Positions 17,321-25,949 of a DNA stretch of 64,000 nt are shown one piece after another (within the stretch, counting starts at the first letter, position 1; the number at the start of each line of letters is the position of its first letter). The notes below the pieces were generated by a model. The model searched no databases and was not told where the DNA came from. It saw nothing but the letters and a program-made list of their open reading frames with translations. The translations under genes were made by a program, and so were the position numbers. Source of the stretch: Chloroflexi bacterium CFX4 (GTDB taxonomy: Bacteria > Chloroflexota > Anaerolineae > Aggregatilineales > UBA2796); contig QWHC01000011.1 of assembly GCA_021404685.1 (NCBI GenBank), forward strand, positions 62,001 through 126,000. The letters run 5' to 3'.

Positions 17321-17348
17321 TTGACAGATGGCACACCTGCCCTATACT
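17321..17348 (+). promoter_or_regulatory. Strong sigma-70-type promoter for the AAA ATPase gene
   Basis: A perfect -35 TTGACA (17321-17326) and TATACT (17343-17348) are separated by 16 bp. Transcription would start near 17355, giving a leader of about 50 nt to the ATG at 17405. Confidence 0.7.
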
Positions 17349-17404
17349 TCTTTCAGAATGCAGCACACTTTGCTAACAAATGTCTACAAAAGCATAGCTT
17401 TAGG

Positions 17405-18730
17405 ATGAATTCTGTGGAAGCCACCAAACAATCTGCCGCCAATGGCGCGCCTGCTGCGCCACGCGATATGCGCGCCATCGTGCGCCAACACGAGACCTTT
17501 GAAGAATTGGGCGTGCCGTCTTCAATCGTCACCGATCTGATGTTCCGCATGATGTTTAACGAAGGCGATGTCAGCCTGCGCCGCTTTGTAGATGTGCTTC
17601 GCATCAACTTCAAAATCCTCGACCAGATTCTGCTGAAAATGCAGAAAGATCATTTGGTGGAGATTGCCCAAGCTGGCACGCTTGGACGCACCAGCTATAC
17701 CTACCGCCTGACCGATGAAGGCATGGCGCGTGCGCGAGATTCCCTTGAGCGCAGCCAATATGTCGGTCCTGTGCCGGTGCCTGTAGATGTTTACAATGAG
17801 GCGATCCTGCTGCAAACGCGCAACCGCAAAAAAGTTGCGCCCGAAGAAGTCCAGCGCGCCATCAGCCACCTGATTCTGCCAGAAACCTTCCACCGCCGCA
17901 TCGGACCTGCCATCAATGGCGGCACATCGCTATTCCTCTACGGGCCGCCCGGCAACGGCAAGACGACCGTGGCAGAGGCGATCGCCGGCGTGATTGCAGG
18001 CACTGATCCGATCTGGATGCCTTACGCAATCACCATTGGCGGGCAGATCATCAGCATTTACGACAGGCTTGTTCACAAACCATTTGAGCTTACCAAAGAA
18101 GAACAAGACGAGCTGGGCGAGTATGATCGGCGCTGGGGCATCTTCAAACGTCCTTCGGTCATGGTTGGTGGCGAGCTGACGATGGAAGCCCTTGAACTGC
18201 GCTTTGATGAGGTTGCCAAGTTCTATGAGGCGCCTTTGCAACTGAAGGCGAATGGCGGCATGTTCCTGATTGACGACTTCGGTCGCCAACAGATGGCACC
18301 ACAGCAATTGCTGAACCGCTGGATTGTGCCGCTGGAATCGGGCATAGACTTTTTGCGCCTCCGCACAGGGCAGAGCATTCAAATGCCCTTCCGCCAGTTG
18401 ATCGTGTTCAGCACCAACCTAGACCCCAATCAATTGGTAGACGGCGCGTTCTTGCGGCGCATTCAGATGAAGGTTCAGGTTGAAAGCCCTTCGTTGCAGA
18501 TGTTCTCGCAAATCTTTGTGGCGAATTGCCAATCGCTTGGCATCCCCTTCGATCCTGAGGCGCTTAAATATCTGGTCAATGAATGGTACCGCAAGCCGAA
18601 CCGCATTTTGCAGGCAGTTCACCCACGCGACATCCTCAAGATTGTGAAGGCGCTCTGCGAGTATGAGGCGAAACCCATCGCCCTCAACAACACCCTGATT
18701 GACGAGGCCTGCCGCAGCTACTTTGTGTAG
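17405..18730 (+). CDS. AAA-family ATPase with N-terminal winged-helix-like region
   Basis: The product has about 441 residues. The N-terminal part (to about residue 120) looks like two small helical/winged modules: FEELGVPSSIVTDLMFRMMF, then LVEIAQAG...YTYRLTDEGMARA, the latter a typical wHTH wing. The ATPase domain follows: LFLYGPPGNGKTTVAEAIAG (Walker A), GGMFLIDDFGRQQM (Walker B) and RLIVFSTNLDPNQLVDGAFLRRI (sensor 1 and Arg finger region). The C-terminus has a lid-like helical domain. Proteins of this kind are common in Chloroflexota, but the function is not known to me. The frame extends to 17321; I chose the ATG at 17405 because the promoter at 17321-17348 lies inside the longer version. 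A 13-bp-stem terminator follows. Confidence 0.8.
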   Translation: MNSVEATKQSAANGAPAAPRDMRAIVRQHETFEELGVPSSIVTDLMFRMMFNEGDVSLRRFVDVLRINFKILDQILLKMQKDHLVEIAQAGTLGRTSYTYRLTDEGMARARDSLERSQYVGPVPVPVDVYNEAILLQTRNRKKVAPEEVQRAISHLILPETFHRRIGPAINGGTSLFLYGPPGNGKTTVAEAIAGVIAGTDPIWMPYAITIGGQIISIYDRLVHKPFELTKEEQDELGEYDRRWGIFKRPSVMVGGELTMEALELRFDEVAKFYEAPLQLKANGGMFLIDDFGRQQMAPQQLLNRWIVPLESGIDFLRLRTGQSIQMPFRQLIVFSTNLDPNQLVDGAFLRRIQMKVQVESPSLQMFSQIFVANCQSLGIPFDPEALKYLVNEWYRKPNRILQAVHPRDILKIVKALCEYEAKPIALNNTLIDEACRSYFV

Positions 18731-18757
18731 CGGGCAGGCGTGAACGCAACCCTTGTG

Positions 18758-18787
18758 ACGGGCGAGATTCGTGTGAATCTCGCCCGT
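18758..18787. terminator. Hairpin terminator between convergent genes
   Basis: A perfect 13-bp stem, ACGGGCGAGATTC (18758-18770) and GAATCTCGCCCGT (18775-18787), closes a 4-nt loop. It overlaps the end of the minus-strand gene at 18788 and follows the AAA ATPase stop by 27 bp, so it can serve both directions. Confidence 0.8.
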
Positions 18788-19252
18788 TTAGTAGATGAAC
18801 GGGATGAGTTTTTTCACGCGGCGGCGATATTCGGCGTAATGGGGATATTGCGCTTGCAGCCAGCGTTCTTCTTGGGCAGCCTTGCGATCAAAAAAGAGGA
18901 TGAGCGCCAAGCTGACCAAGATTGCCAGCAAGCTGGTTTGCCAGAGCGACCAACCGAGCGCCGAGAGAATCACACCGCAATACATCGGATGCCGCACCAC
19001 GGCATAAATGCCGCTTTGCGTTAGCTTGCCGTTCGGTTTAGGTCTGGGGAAGATCGTCAGGTTGCTGCCCAGATAAAGCGCCGCCACAGCCACAATCAGC
19101 AAACCCAAGGCGCCGATCAGCAGCCCAAGCAAGCGCGCCACCTCAGCCAGCGGTGCCGACCAGACCTCACGCGCACCAAACGGCAGCAACACGATTGCCG
19201 CCAGCAACACAAGCTGCACCATCACCCACTGTTCGCCACGCTTAGAAGCCAT
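18788..19252 (-). CDS. Isoprenylcysteine carboxyl methyltransferase-family membrane protein
   Basis: This is an integral membrane methyltransferase of the ICMT/PEMT fold, of about 154 residues. Four hydrophobic segments are visible (two near the N-terminus, one near residue 55-75, one after the motif). The conserved C-terminal signature is present: SGIYAVVRHPMYCG, then EERWLQAQYPHYAEYRRRV and a terminal KLIPFIY. Bacterial members methylate lipids or small molecules with SAM; the substrate here is unknown. The start is the ATG at 19252 or a GTG at 19264, which has AGGG at better spacing. Confidence 0.82.
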   Translation of the reverse strand: MASKRGEQWVMVQLVLLAAIVLLPFGAREVWSAPLAEVARLLGLLIGALGLLIVAVAALYLGSNLTIFPRPKPNGKLTQSGIYAVVRHPMYCGVILSALGWSLWQTSLLAILVSLALILFFDRKAAQEERWLQAQYPHYAEYRRRVKKLIPFIY

Positions 19253-19333
19253 GCCTTGCACCACTTACCCTACACAGGGCGTGCCTTCGCACAAGACTAG
19301 CACCGCGCCCACGGCTGCAAGCACCTGAAACCA

Positions 19334-19777
19334 TTATTCCTCGATGACTGGGCGAATGCCCTTGTAAACGGTTGGGCTGGAGAGCGTTCTCAAGATGAGC
19401 GCGGGCGCACGCCTTGGCAGAAAACGGCTTAATTCTTCAGGCGAGAGCGGCTTGTTGCCGTTCGCCAAAAAAACGCGAAAAATGGCATCTACCAATGGTG
19501 TATGTTCGTTCACGAACTGCGGATCAAGCACCGACTGGGCGATGGCGTGTTGCAAGGCATCCAATTGGCGGACTTCCGCCGTCTGCGGATCAATCCAATC
19601 AATCATCTCCTGCTCGGTGTTGCTATCAAATTGAGCGCGCTTTTCTGGCGGCAGGTGGCTAATTAAATAGGCTTTGAGGTCGCGGTTTTCACGCCGCCAC
19701 CATTCGTAATCTATGTGAAATTTTGTCTCGAGCGTCGGTCTTACGCGGCTGCTCGGCGGACGAGATGTGCCTGTCAA
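19334..19777 (-). CDS. Hypothetical protein paired with the 19807-21396 gene
   Basis: This 147-residue acidic/helical soluble protein belongs to no recognised family. It starts with TTG at 19777, with GAGG nine bases upstream, 29 bp after the end of the 529-residue gene. FHIDYEWWRRENRDLKAYLISHL and a C-terminal LSPEELSRFL segment are the most distinctive parts. YEWWRRENRDLKAYL suggests an amphipathic helix that could mediate protein contact. Co-transcription with the upstream gene is likely. Confidence 0.55.
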   Translation of the reverse strand: MTGTSRPPSSRVRPTLETKFHIDYEWWRRENRDLKAYLISHLPPEKRAQFDSNTEQEMIDWIDPQTAEVRQLDALQHAIAQSVLDPQFVNEHTPLVDAIFRVFLANGNKPLSPEELSRFLPRRAPALILRTLSSPTVYKGIRPVIEE

Positions 19778-19806
19778 AATAAGCCTCGTTTCTTAAGATG
19801 CACAGC

Positions 19807-21396
19807 CTAAGCCTGTGAGCTGTTTGCCATGCGCCAGTAGCCACCACCAACCGACTCGAATTCCGAGCGGGCGAGCAAGGTAGCGAAGATCGGTGCAGGC
19901 GGGCAGCGGCGCATAATGTTCACTGCGCTGTAGAGCGTTTTGGCGTGGACGGTGTGCTGTGGCATAAGGCGCGCCAACTCTGGCAGCAGATCGCTCAGAA
20001 TATCGCCAAGCGAACGGCGGCGGTTGCGCGTTGCCGTCCACACTTCGTCCACACCGTCAATATCTTCCGCGCCTAAGATCATGAGTTCATCATATTCCGC
20101 GCCAATGGAGCGCTTAAAGTTTTCAAAGCGCAGCCGGCCTGTATTGGGAATTGCCAGCCGAATATATTCGGTGCGCGGGCGGTGCGCTTTGAAATCTAGC
20201 ACGAATTGGGAAGGATTCTCGGTGGCGCGCAAGGTGATGTGTGTGCCAATCGGCAGTTTGTGGCGGCGGTAAAAATCGTTCAAGCCACATAAATAGCGCC
20301 CTTCACGCATGACCCAAGCGCTAAATGGTTCGTTGGTCTGCCCATCAATCAGGGTGATGAGTAGGCGCTGCGCTTCCGTGGCGGGTGGCAACATCGCCTC
20401 GACGTAGGCATTCATCGGCAGCGTTCCCATCCGCCGATGTGGGTAGATCAAGCGAATAAGCGCCTCGTCAGGTGGTGTTTCGGGCGTGGGAATATCAGAA
20501 AACTCGTCGGCAAGTTCTGCCTCAAGATCGCGCAGTTCAGGCGTCAGCAGGTGCTCATCATAAGGCAGTGGTTGGTATTCAAGGCGCGGCGGAATCTGCG
20601 TTACATCGGCAGGCTCTAGGCGGCGCAAAAACCAGCGCACATCACCATCAGCACCTACATTATCAAACCGATCATCTTGACTGAGCGCCACATTCAGCGA
20701 GAAAGCGCGCAACGGTAACGGCAGCTCCGGCGCAAAGTCCAGATCGGGCAGCAAGTCCTCTGCGGAAGCAGGCCCACCTTCGCGCAAATCCAGCACTGCC
20801 TCAGCCAGGTGCAAGTGCGCTACACTCGCCGTCGCCAAAAGCGTCCGCACAAACCAAAAGCCGCCCATAAAAACGGCGTCTTCTTCATTCACAAGGCGCG
20901 CTTCCAACGCCTCGATAATTGCCTCGCCATACTGGGCAAAGATCGCTTCCGCGCTTGGCTGCACACTGTTCAGCAGCGCGTTTAGATCATGGGTGGTGTC
21001 GTTCAGGGCGTGCGGCACGCGAAGCGCGGCGGCAAATTCACGGCGTTTCTGATCAGGAAAGGCCACTTCAATCACGCTGAAGGTGCCATACTCAGGGTTG
21101 CGCCCTTCGCGCTGCGCCACCACTTTACCGCTGGCAAAGTTAAGGGCGGGGAAGATCAAATCCTGCCCGATCTCATAGTGTTGGGCGGGCTGAAAGAGGG
21201 TGCTGTTTGCCAACTGTTTGCGGAGCTGATCCAATTCGGCAGCAAGGCGCAGTTCGATGAAGCGTAAGGCCACTGCCTGCGTGGTGAGCGGCTGCTCAGT
21301 CTCCAAAAAGTGGGCAAAAAGCGCCTCAACATCAGCACGGGTGACTTTGAGATTGGTTGTCCAGTATGCAGCAGTTTGTGTTTGCGGTTGCAGCAC
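19807..21396 (-). CDS. Hypothetical protein of 529 residues, helical N-terminus and beta-rich C-terminus
   Basis: I do not recognise the family. It starts with GTG at 21396, with GGAGGC eight bases upstream. Residues 15-60 (VTRADVEALFAHFLETEQPL...AVALRFIELRLAAE) look like a small helical or winged-helix module. The middle is strongly acidic (LRDLEAELADEFSDIPTPE), and the C-terminal third (TLRATENPSQFVLDFKAHRP...) appears beta-rich, followed by a helical end. No signal peptide or membrane segment is present. It forms a two-gene unit with the 147-residue protein downstream. The tRNA-Pro gene lies 150 bp upstream on the same strand. Confidence 0.6.
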   Translation of the reverse strand: MLQPQTQTAAYWTTNLKVTRADVEALFAHFLETEQPLTTQAVALRFIELRLAAELDQLRKQLANSTLFQPAQHYEIGQDLIFPALNFASGKVVAQREGRNPEYGTFSVIEVAFPDQKRREFAAALRVPHALNDTTHDLNALLNSVQPSAEAIFAQYGEAIIEALEARLVNEEDAVFMGGFWFVRTLLATASVAHLHLAEAVLDLREGGPASAEDLLPDLDFAPELPLPLRAFSLNVALSQDDRFDNVGADGDVRWFLRRLEPADVTQIPPRLEYQPLPYDEHLLTPELRDLEAELADEFSDIPTPETPPDEALIRLIYPHRRMGTLPMNAYVEAMLPPATEAQRLLITLIDGQTNEPFSAWVMREGRYLCGLNDFYRRHKLPIGTHITLRATENPSQFVLDFKAHRPRTEYIRLAIPNTGRLRFENFKRSIGAEYDELMILGAEDIDGVDEVWTATRNRRRSLGDILSDLLPELARLMPQHTVHAKTLYSAVNIMRRCPPAPIFATLLARSEFESVGGGYWRMANSSQA

Positions 21397-21543
21397 GCGA
21401 TCAAGCCTCCAGCGGGATATTCAGCGAAGCAAGGCTCGCCTAATTACGCTCAAATTATAGTCGGCAGTGGCATGGGATGCAAAAGACAATCTGCACAGGC
21501 ATGGCAGCAAAAAAGGCAGACACTGGATGCCTGCCTGAGTGTG

Positions 21544-21617
<74 letters not shown>

Positions 21618-21702
21618 AACTGTTATAGGCAGTATAGCACAGCGCAGGGCGGCGCACAAGATCGAATGTGCAGTGTGGCGATAGCCCCCTCTGCAATGAC
21701 GC

Positions 21703-21728
21703 CCTTTTCCCCGCCCGCAGGGAAAAGG
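21703..21728. repeat. Dispersed palindromic repeat, family B copy 2
   Basis: Perfect 9-bp arms CCTTTTCCC and GGGAAAAGG surround CGCCCGCA. This is nearly the reverse complement of the element at 8351-8376. It sits between tRNA-Pro and the ABC transporter genes. No gene is seen in 21618-21858. Confidence 0.55.
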
Positions 21729-21858
21729 CAACCACCTTGATCCAGCTCACCCATTTTCACACTTGGTCAGTTGCACTGTAGCAAGGGCGCCCTGCCTATG
21801 TTAAACTTCACCCCGAAACATTCGCCGCCTTTTGTGCGCTTTAAGGAGAGACTATCCC

Positions 21859-22680
21859 GTGAAACGCAGCAAGTTACTGCTCGCTCTCGTGGCGTTGGCT
21901 GTGCTGGCCTTGGTCGTGCCTGCCGTCAGCGCACAGGATGATCCCACGCAGCGTGTGCCACCTGTCCTGCCCGATCTCGGTGGGCGCGTGATCGCTGCCG
22001 TCTCGTCAAACGACTACACGCCCTTCGCCTTCGTTGATCAGACGCTTGGCAAGAACGTTGGCTTTGAGTACGAACTGCTTGATGAAATTTGCCGCCGCCT
22101 GAACTGCGTACTCGACCACAAAGAGCGCGCTTGGGATGGCATGTTGGCAGCCATCAACCAGCGCGAATATGACCTAGCGCACATCGGCATCACTATCAAG
22201 GATGAGCGCAAGGAATTGGTGGACTTCTCTGATCCGTTCGTAGTTGTGGAGCTGCGCCTGTTGGTGCGTGCCGATGAAGCACGCTTCAAGAGCCTGAAAG
22301 AACTCCAAGAGAACGCCGCCTTTAAGTTTGGCGCCCATCCCGGCACCACCTCCTACTTTGTGGCAGTGGATATTGTGGGTGAGGCAAACGAGGCAGCCCG
22401 CATTGTGCCTTACGATGGTTTCGCCATCGCGGTGGAGGCGCTCATCAAAGGTGATGTGGACGCCGTGGTTGCCGATGCCGTTAGCGGTGTGGGCTTCATT
22501 GGCGCCACCGCCGATAAACTCAAGCTGCTGGATGATGTGATCGCGCTCGATCCGCTCGGTTTCGTCTTCCCGAAGGGCAGCGATCTGGTTGAGCCGTTCA
22601 ACTTGGCGCTGGCATCCATGCGCTATGATGGCTTCCTGAAGTACCTCGAAAACAAGTGGTTCTTCCTCTTCCAGCCGTAA
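21859..22680 (+). CDS. Amino-acid ABC transporter substrate-binding protein
   Basis: This is a periplasmic-binding-protein family 3 (SBP_bac_3) protein of 273 residues that captures a polar amino acid or similar solute outside the membrane. The signal peptide covers residues 1-26 ([22 protein letters not shown]). Family motifs are [41 protein letters not shown], and [18 protein letters not shown]. The start is GTG at 21859, with an excellent AAGGAGAG eight bases upstream; the open frame to 21832 has no such support. A clear terminator follows, before the permease. No ATP-binding subunit gene is nearby. Confidence 0.9.
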   Translation: MKRSKLLLALVALAVLALVVPAVSAQDDPTQRVPPVLPDLGGRVIAAVSSNDYTPFAFVDQTLGKNVGFEYELLDEICRRLNCVLDHKERAWDGMLAAINQREYDLAHIGITIKDERKELVDFSDPFVVVELRLLVRADEARFKSLKELQENAAFKFGAHPGTTSYFVAVDIVGEANEAARIVPYDGFAIAVEALIKGDVDAVVADAVSGVGFIGATADKLKLLDDVIALDPLGFVFPKGSDLVEPFNLALASMRYDGFLKYLENKWFFLFQP

Positions 22681-22701
22681 ACCGATCAACTTCAAACAAG
22701 G

Positions 22702-22728
22702 CGGGCAGGCATCAGTCTGCCCGTTTTT
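22702..22728 (+). terminator. Intrinsic terminator/attenuator between binding protein and permease genes
   Basis: CGGGCAG (22702-22708) pairs with CTGCCCG (22717-22723) across an 8-nt loop, followed by TTTTT (22724-22728). This is a textbook Rho-independent terminator inside a likely operon. It would give more binding protein than permease. Confidence 0.8.
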
Positions 22729-22754
22729 CACCACCCTGCGGAGCATGACAAGCC

Positions 22755-23615
22755 TTGGGCATACACACAGAACTTGGAAAATCGCGCTTGCTGCCTGTTG
22801 GTGAACGGCTGCGGCGTGCGCCATGGTGGGCGTTGGTCGCCCTTTTGCTGGGCATTCTGTTCGCGTGGCACATTCACACCGATCAGACCTACAACGAGAT
22901 TTTTCGGGCGATCCTGAACGGCGTTGGCATCACCATTTATGTGACGGCGGTTGCCTATAGCGCTGCCTTGTTCTTAGGGCTGCTGATCGCCTTTGCGCGC
23001 CTTTCTAAGAACCCGATCATCTATCAAGTTGCCACCTTTTATGTAGAGATCGTGCGCGGCGTGCCTGCCCTTGTGCTGCTGCTCTATATTGCCTTCGTCG
23101 GCTTCGATCTTTTTGTGAGGGCGCTCAACGGGCTTGGCACGTGGCTGATCGATAACAAGCTGCTGGTCTCGTTGGGCGAACAATTGCAAGCCGTCATGCT
23201 GCGCGATATTGATAACCTGACACGCGCCACCGTGGCGCTCGTGATCGCCTATTCGCCGTTCATCTCGGAGATTTTCCGCGCCGGCATCGAGTCGATTCCG
23301 CGTGGGCAAATGGAGGCAGCGCGCTCGCTGGGCATGGGCTACTGGCAAGCGATGCGCTATGTGATTTTGCCACAGGCGATTCGGAACGTGCTGCCGCCGC
23401 TTGGCAACGACCTGATCGCCATGCTCAAAGATTCCTCGCTCGTCTCGGTGCTGGGCGTGCGCGAAATCACCGGCGAAGGGCGCGTTGGCGCAGCGCGCAG
23501 CTTCAAAACCTTCGAGACCTACAACATCATGGCGTTCCTCTACCTGTGCATGACGTTGATGCTCTCGGCGGTGGTGCGCTGGCTGGAGCGCCGTACTTCT
23601 GAAGGGCGCAATTAG
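22755..23615 (+). CDS. Amino-acid ABC transporter permease
   Basis: This is a 286-residue inner-membrane permease of the His/Glu/Gln type (HisM/GlnP family) that forms the channel for the solute delivered by the preceding binding protein. The N-terminal helix ([16 protein letters not shown]) is followed by the conserved [17 protein letters not shown] and [18 protein letters not shown]. The cytoplasmic EAA loop that contacts the ATPase is [19 protein letters not shown], followed by LPQAIRN and [20 protein letters not shown]. The start appears to be TTG at 22755. The partner ATPase must be encoded elsewhere. Confidence 0.88.
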   Translation: MGIHTELGKSRLLPVGERLRRAPWWALVALLLGILFAWHIHTDQTYNEIFRAILNGVGITIYVTAVAYSAALFLGLLIAFARLSKNPIIYQVATFYVEIVRGVPALVLLLYIAFVGFDLFVRALNGLGTWLIDNKLLVSLGEQLQAVMLRDIDNLTRATVALVIAYSPFISEIFRAGIESIPRGQMEAARSLGMGYWQAMRYVILPQAIRNVLPPLGNDLIAMLKDSSLVSVLGVREITGEGRVGAARSFKTFETYNIMAFLYLCMTLMLSAVVRWLERRTSEGRN

Positions 23616-23635
23616 GCGCTTGGCGCGGCAGTCGA

Positions 23636-24757
23636 TCAGGTGCGGTAGACAATATCGCGGCGGTTGACCATGCCGACGAACTGTGTGCCTTCAAAAACAG
23701 GGGCATGATCCACATTATAGGCATCCAGTTGCGCTTTGGCGCGCTCCAGAGTCTCGCTTACCAAGAGGATCGGGAAGGCACTCAGCGGCAGCATCACATC
23801 ATCCACGTGCACCCGCCCCCACTCCAAGCGCGGCACGGCGTCTGTCTGCGCCGCGCTGATCATGCCGACCAAAACGCCATCGCGCAGCACGGGAAACGCC
23901 TGATCAGGCGCATGATCCATGTAGCGCCACGCCAAAAGCGCCAGCGGCAGCCGTGCGTCAATCAGCGGCACGTTATAGCGCAGCACGCGCCGCAGCGGCG
24001 CCTCGTTCGTCAAGCCGCCCAAAGTCATGCGGTAGCTCAGGCTGGCAGTCCCATACAGAAAGCTGGCAATCAGCACAAACCACAGCGCGTTAAACCAATA
24101 ACCGCCCAAGAACAGCAGCAGCGCAAAACCAACAAACAAGGCTGCCATGCCTTGCCCAACACGGCTGGCTTGGCGCGTTGCCTTGCGGTAGCTGCCGCCA
24201 AAGTGCCACAGCGCCGCCCGCAGCACGCGCCCGCCATCCAATGGGAAGCCGGGCAGCAGGTTAAAGAGTGCCAAAGTCAGATTGATGAGCGCCAACCAAC
24301 GGCAGGCGGCACCGGGCAGATCGGGCAGGCTGCCTAAGGCGCCGAAGACAAAGGCAAGGGTGAGGCTGGAGAGCGGACCGGCAATAGCGATCCAAAACTC
24401 GTGGGCAGGGCGCTCAGGGTCGCGGGCGATGTATGCCACGCCGCCGAACAAATGCAACACGATGCGTTTGACGGGAATCCGATAGCGGATCGCCAAGAGC
24501 GCGTGCGCCATTTCGTGCCATAGGATCGAGCCGATGAAGACGGCAGCCGTCAGCGCGCCAAACAACCAGTAGATCAGCCCGCTCAGGCGCGGCACCTCCC
24601 GCGGGAAGACGCCAACCGCCAACGTGAAGGTGACCAACAACGCGATCAGCAGCAGGCTTGGGTTAACGCGCACTTCCACGCCGCCGATCTCACCCGCCCG
24701 CCAGCCATTCGCGGTCGGGTCAGCGCCAGCTGGCACGCGGTTCGCAAAACGCGCCAT
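23636..24757 (-). CDS. Site-2 protease (M50) family membrane metalloprotease with C-terminal CBS pair
   Basis: This is an intramembrane zinc protease. The first zinc motif is HEMAH in SILWHEMAHALLAI, and the third ligand Asp is in LLPGFPLDGGRVLRAAL (NPxDG-like). AIAGPLSSLTLAFVFG is the conserved Gly-Pro helix. Six or so membrane helices are followed by a cytoplasmic region with two CBS-like repeats (APDQAFPVLRDGVLVGMI and DHAPVFEGTQFVGMVNRRDI). CBS repeats usually sense adenine nucleotides. Members of this group cleave membrane-bound anti-sigma factors or regulators. The start is the ATG at 24757; a GTG at 24775 is the alternative, and neither has a clear Shine-Dalgarno sequence. Confidence 0.88.
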   Translation of the reverse strand: MARFANRVPAGADPTANGWRAGEIGGVEVRVNPSLLLIALLVTFTLAVGVFPREVPRLSGLIYWLFGALTAAVFIGSILWHEMAHALLAIRYRIPVKRIVLHLFGGVAYIARDPERPAHEFWIAIAGPLSSLTLAFVFGALGSLPDLPGAACRWLALINLTLALFNLLPGFPLDGGRVLRAALWHFGGSYRKATRQASRVGQGMAALFVGFALLLFLGGYWFNALWFVLIASFLYGTASLSYRMTLGGLTNEAPLRRVLRYNVPLIDARLPLALLAWRYMDHAPDQAFPVLRDGVLVGMISAAQTDAVPRLEWGRVHVDDVMLPLSAFPILLVSETLERAKAQLDAYNVDHAPVFEGTQFVGMVNRRDIVYRT

Positions 24758-24799
24758 AGTCTTTAGGGTTCTCACTCACCAACGGGTAGTAAAAGTCTA

Positions 24800-25795
24800 T
24801 CACTCGTCCAGCACATTTGCCCAAATATCGGTGGCGGCACGGTCTAGCTCTAGGGCAGAGTTCACATAGCGCTCGGTGGTGGCGATGCTGGAATGTCCGA
24901 GCGATTGGCGGATCAGCTCGAACGAGACGCCCGCCTCATAAGCGCCACGCGCAAACGAACGGCGCAGGTCGTGCGGCGAGATGCGCGGCAAGCCCGCCGC
25001 CTTTGCCGCCTGCTGCACCACATTCCACACCGCCCGATCCGTGATGCTGCTGGTGGTGACGGTGCCATTCACCCACACCCGTGAAAAAAGCGGATTTTCA
25101 CCCTCTGGGTGCGGATGATGTTCACGCCAGCGCTCAATCGCGGCAATCGTCATCTCTGGCAGCTTCACAGGGCGCATCTTCTCGCCCTTACCATGCACCT
25201 TCAGGATTTGGTTGCGCCCTTGCCGCGTCAGGTCGCTCCACAAGGCAGCGGCGACTTCATCACGGCGCAAGCCGCAGGTCACCATCAGGGTGATGATCGC
25301 CACATTACGGGCGGTGATCGCGCTGCTCTTGGCGGGCATGTTGCGGAGTTTGACCAACATCGCACGGATTTCATCTGGCGAAAGCCACGTGCCGCTGCGC
25401 TGCCCCGTCTCCGCACGCGGTGCTTTCACGCGGCTTAAGCCGCTGGCAGTGGCGTACTCAATGCGCTCCATATCTGCCATGAACTGCGCCAGCCATACCA
25501 CAGATGCCTTTGCCTGCATGATGGATTGCTTGCCGAGTTTTTCCGCCTTCAGCCTGCCCAGCCACGCCTTCAGGTTGGCTGTCGCAAGGCTCTCGACGGC
25601 AAGGGCAATCGGCAGCACCTTCAGGTTCAGCGAATGCGCATCCAGCCCGTGAATTTCGGCAAGGTAGCGCTTGATCCACCGCCGATAGGCGCGCTGTGTA
25701 TGCACCGAAAGCCCTGCCATCGCCACGTAGACGTTCACATGCTCTAGTTCGGGCGGCGCGGCGTTCGGTGGCGTATAAGGGATTAGATCGCTCAT
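24800..25795 (-). CDS. Tyrosine recombinase/integrase
   Basis: This 331-residue site-specific recombinase is of the XerC/D-like or phage integrase group. The N-terminal SAM-like core-binding domain spans about residues 20-120 (LSVHTQRAYRRWIKRYLAEI). Catalytic residues are visible: Arg in TCGLRRDEVAAALW (about 175), Lys in VHGKGEKMRPV, His-x-x-Arg in SPHDLRRSFARG (about 272), His in LGHSSIATTERYVN, and the nucleophile Tyr in the same segment (about 308). The ATG has AGAGAGA upstream. It stands alone; no attachment site, tRNA junction or cargo is evident around it. It could be a Xer homologue or the last gene of a decayed element. Confidence 0.88.
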   Translation of the reverse strand: MSDLIPYTPPNAAPPELEHVNVYVAMAGLSVHTQRAYRRWIKRYLAEIHGLDAHSLNLKVLPIALAVESLATANLKAWLGRLKAEKLGKQSIMQAKASVVWLAQFMADMERIEYATASGLSRVKAPRAETGQRSGTWLSPDEIRAMLVKLRNMPAKSSAITARNVAIITLMVTCGLRRDEVAAALWSDLTRQGRNQILKVHGKGEKMRPVKLPEMTIAAIERWREHHPHPEGENPLFSRVWVNGTVTTSSITDRAVWNVVQQAAKAAGLPRISPHDLRRSFARGAYEAGVSFELIRQSLGHSSIATTERYVNSALELDRAATDIWANVLDE

Positions 25796-25949
25796 CAGTC
25801 TCTCTTGGTGCGAACAGGTGCGCTAAGTATAGCACAGGGCGCGTGAATCGGGTAGCAGCCTTGCCCGATGGCAGCGCGGCAGCGCCCAGCAGAGTGGTTG
25901 GGTGATCGGGCGCGTCCGTGTGCGATAGCAAAAGCGTACCAAGGCATGG

